A stretch of 64,000 nt of DNA from Fulvivirga ligni (GTDB taxonomy: Bacteria; Bacteroidota; Bacteroidia; Cytophagales; Cyclobacteriaceae), in NCBI RefSeq assembly GCF_021389935.1, contig NZ_CP089979.1, forward strand, positions 6,038,501 to 6,102,500. Direction: 5' to 3'. Positions within the stretch are counted from its first letter, which is position 1. The number at the start of each line of letters is the position of its first letter. Positions 62,776 through 64,000 of the stretch are shown piece by piece. The position numbers were made by a program, and so were the translations under genes. The notes beneath the pieces are model-generated. The model saw only the letters and a list, made by a program, of their open reading frames with translations. It did no database searches and was not told the origin of the DNA.

Positions 62776-63832
62776 CTGCTAAGGTTTTAGAAATATTAAT
62801 GTGAAAAGCCCTGACAGCTGGCAATAGAGCCGCAGTCACTGCAATGCCTACTGCCGCCAGAAATAACCACAGCTCACCGGCCCATTCAAGATTTTGCCAT
62901 AGCTTATAATGAAAATTCATTTCCAAAACGCTGGAAAGCGACCATAGTAAAAGTCTGTTGAGAAATAGAGCTATAAAGAAACTGCACAATGTTAAAATCA
63001 GAGCTTCCTGCAACACCAACTGCACGAGCTGCCATCTGGCCGCCCCATATGATCTCATAAGAGCCATTTCTACTTCGCGCTCTTTAAATCCTTTATAAAG
63101 ACTGATGAAAACACTAAAAGCAGACACCACAATAATGAAAATGCCTATTAGTTTTATCGTATTGGCACCAATTCCTAAAAATCCAAATAGCCGATCCATT
63201 TCATAGGCAGGCACTGCAGCCTGCATATTGGTTTTATCATTAATCTTCCTGGGTAGCTGTATCATTGCCATTGGGTTAGCAAACTTTACCAGCGCTGCTG
63301 TCACCTCTCTTTCATCTTCCTCATGTTCACTATGGCCATGGTTCTCATCTTCATGAGCATGCATATCCCAAACACTTTCCATTGAGGTGAGTAAAAGTTG
63401 ATCCACCACAGCGTTGGTATAATCCAGTATGCCCACTACATGATATGAATGATCATGATGCGCCTCACCCCCTTCTACCAATCCGTGCGACCCATGGAAT
63501 TGATCTCCAACTTTTAACCCAAGCTTTTCGGCCACAGCTGCACCTACAGTAACCTCAAAATGATCCTGCCACAACCGTCCCTTAAATATGTTTGCATGAT
63601 ACAATTCTGGATACTGATCCGTTGACCCGACTATTCTAAACCCTTTGTAGCTATCACCATATGCCAAAGGTATCACTGATGAAACCAATCGATTCTTCTC
63701 TAATTTCATTACCTCCTCATATGGAATGTTGCCAGTGGGTGCGTCTATATGATAAACTGCGGATAGCACCAGCTGCAAAGGACTACCCTTAGCGCCCACC
63801 ACCATATCTACGCCTTTAAGATTATTATCCAT
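62768..63832 (-). pseudogene. FtsX/MacB-type ABC permease lacking its N-terminus
   Basis: This 354-codon frame starts at an ATG inside what should be the extracytoplasmic domain. The family block [20 protein letters not shown] continues upstream in frame as [10 protein letters not shown] to a TAG at 63863-63865, and no first transmembrane helix precedes it. The rest is intact: a periplasmic domain with His-rich stretches (GEAHHDHSYHV and HAHEDENHGHSEHEED), then three C-terminal helices with the FtsX block FKEREVEMALMRSYGAARWQLVQ. Relatives have one more N-terminal helix. The ATG overlaps the ATPase stop by eight bases. I read it as the product of an internal deletion. A functional start at 63832 would give a protein with no targeting segment. 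Confidence 0.7.
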
Positions 63833-64000
63833 CTGCTGCTGAAACTGCTCCTTTAACTGAAGCTACCCTTTCACAGTTTTTATCATCCAAATTAGAGGTA
63901 GGTTCATCGGCTAAAATAAGATCAGGACTGTTCACCACAGCCATGGCAATAGATGCCCTTTGCTGCTCTCCCTGACTTAGCTTTTGCGACCTAACTTTCA
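63825..64000 (-). pseudogene. ABC transporter ATPase, truncated after the D-loop (partial, N-terminus beyond right edge)
   Basis: The minus-strand frame entering from the right edge shows the ABC signature [16 protein letters not shown] (63966-63980 for LSQGE), Walker B ILADEP and the D-loop SNLDD, then CERVAS. It then runs 11 more residues to a stop at 63825. The H-loop His and about 60 residues of the C-terminal ATPase domain are missing. The frame meets the permease frame within about 20 bases. Together with the missing permease N-terminus, this points to a deletion across the gene boundary. The N-terminal half (Walker A) is outside the window, so it cannot be judged. Confidence 0.72.

Noticed and set aside
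1-64000. CRISPR arrays, insertion sequences, prophage, toxin-antitoxin or defence islands
   Set aside because: I found no repeated spacer units, transposases, phage genes or defence-type domains. The region reads as core chromosome.

Overview
The window looks like a contiguous chromosomal segment of a Bacteroidota bacterium, most likely of the Cytophagales (Fulvivirga-like, an inference). Supporting signs are a SusC/SusD/GH97 polysaccharide-utilisation locus, type IX secretion components (PorQ and a PorE-like protein), LolA, DUF6377, DUF4407 and DUF2795 proteins, promoters of the Bacteroidota form TTTG-N18-21-TAnnTTTG, and a general lack of Shine-Dalgarno sequences. The DNA is AT-rich and even in character. 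I see no transposase, prophage, CRISPR array or other obvious island.

Layout. 1-7600: a starch or alpha-glucan locus on the minus strand (SusB-type GH97, SusC, SusD running off the left edge) with a SusR-like membrane regulator upstream. 7670-14280: housekeeping genes on the minus strand (lolA, ftsK, pyrD, a DUF4407 membrane protein, xerD). 14367-18126: aroQ with an overlapping class V aminotransferase, a secreted Asp-box protein and a CDF zinc exporter. 18181-25242: a proteostasis and secretion block (hslU, porQ and lon on the minus strand, with a divergent PorE-like gene). 25305-27897: the rplM-rpsI-rpsB-tsf translation operon. 28019-33615: an RluA-type pseudouridine synthase, a PhoR/PhoB-like two-component pair, and an uncharacterised envelope operon (DUF3108, a HELVHA metallopeptidase and a beta-barrel). 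33760-41863: recA, an orphan MacB-like permease, queA, ispD, a DUF2795 gene, ettA, a SixA-like phosphatase and glutaminase. 42074-49013: a CocE-type hydrolase, then birA divergent from rsfS and ftsH, then lpxH with an overlapping exported protein. 49353-57418: a secreted unknown, an NtrC/NtrB-like pair with a GAFTDA variant, an acyl carrier protein, tRNA-Arg(ACG), an outer-membrane barrel, a GreA/GreB factor and dipeptidyl peptidase IV. 57533-62029: a PaaG-like crotonase, a PAP2-like membrane protein with rpoN, and asnS. 62332-64000: a His-rich ABC/FtsX export operon with a DUF3299-like partner.

Most genes are ordinary core genes. The clearest anomaly is at the right edge. The ABC ATPase breaks off just after its D-loop and the adjacent permease begins inside its extracytoplasmic domain, with only about 80 bases between the two conserved blocks. 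This implies an internal deletion (or an assembly error) that removed the end of one gene and the start of the next. Other points worth a second look are paired LacI/cre-like boxes in front of the GH97-SusC-SusD operon, a perfect inverted repeat between lon and the PorE-like gene, a hairpin abutting the start codon of the dipeptidyl peptidase, an attenuator-like hairpin between rpsB and tsf, and overlapping divergent promoters for birA and rsfS.
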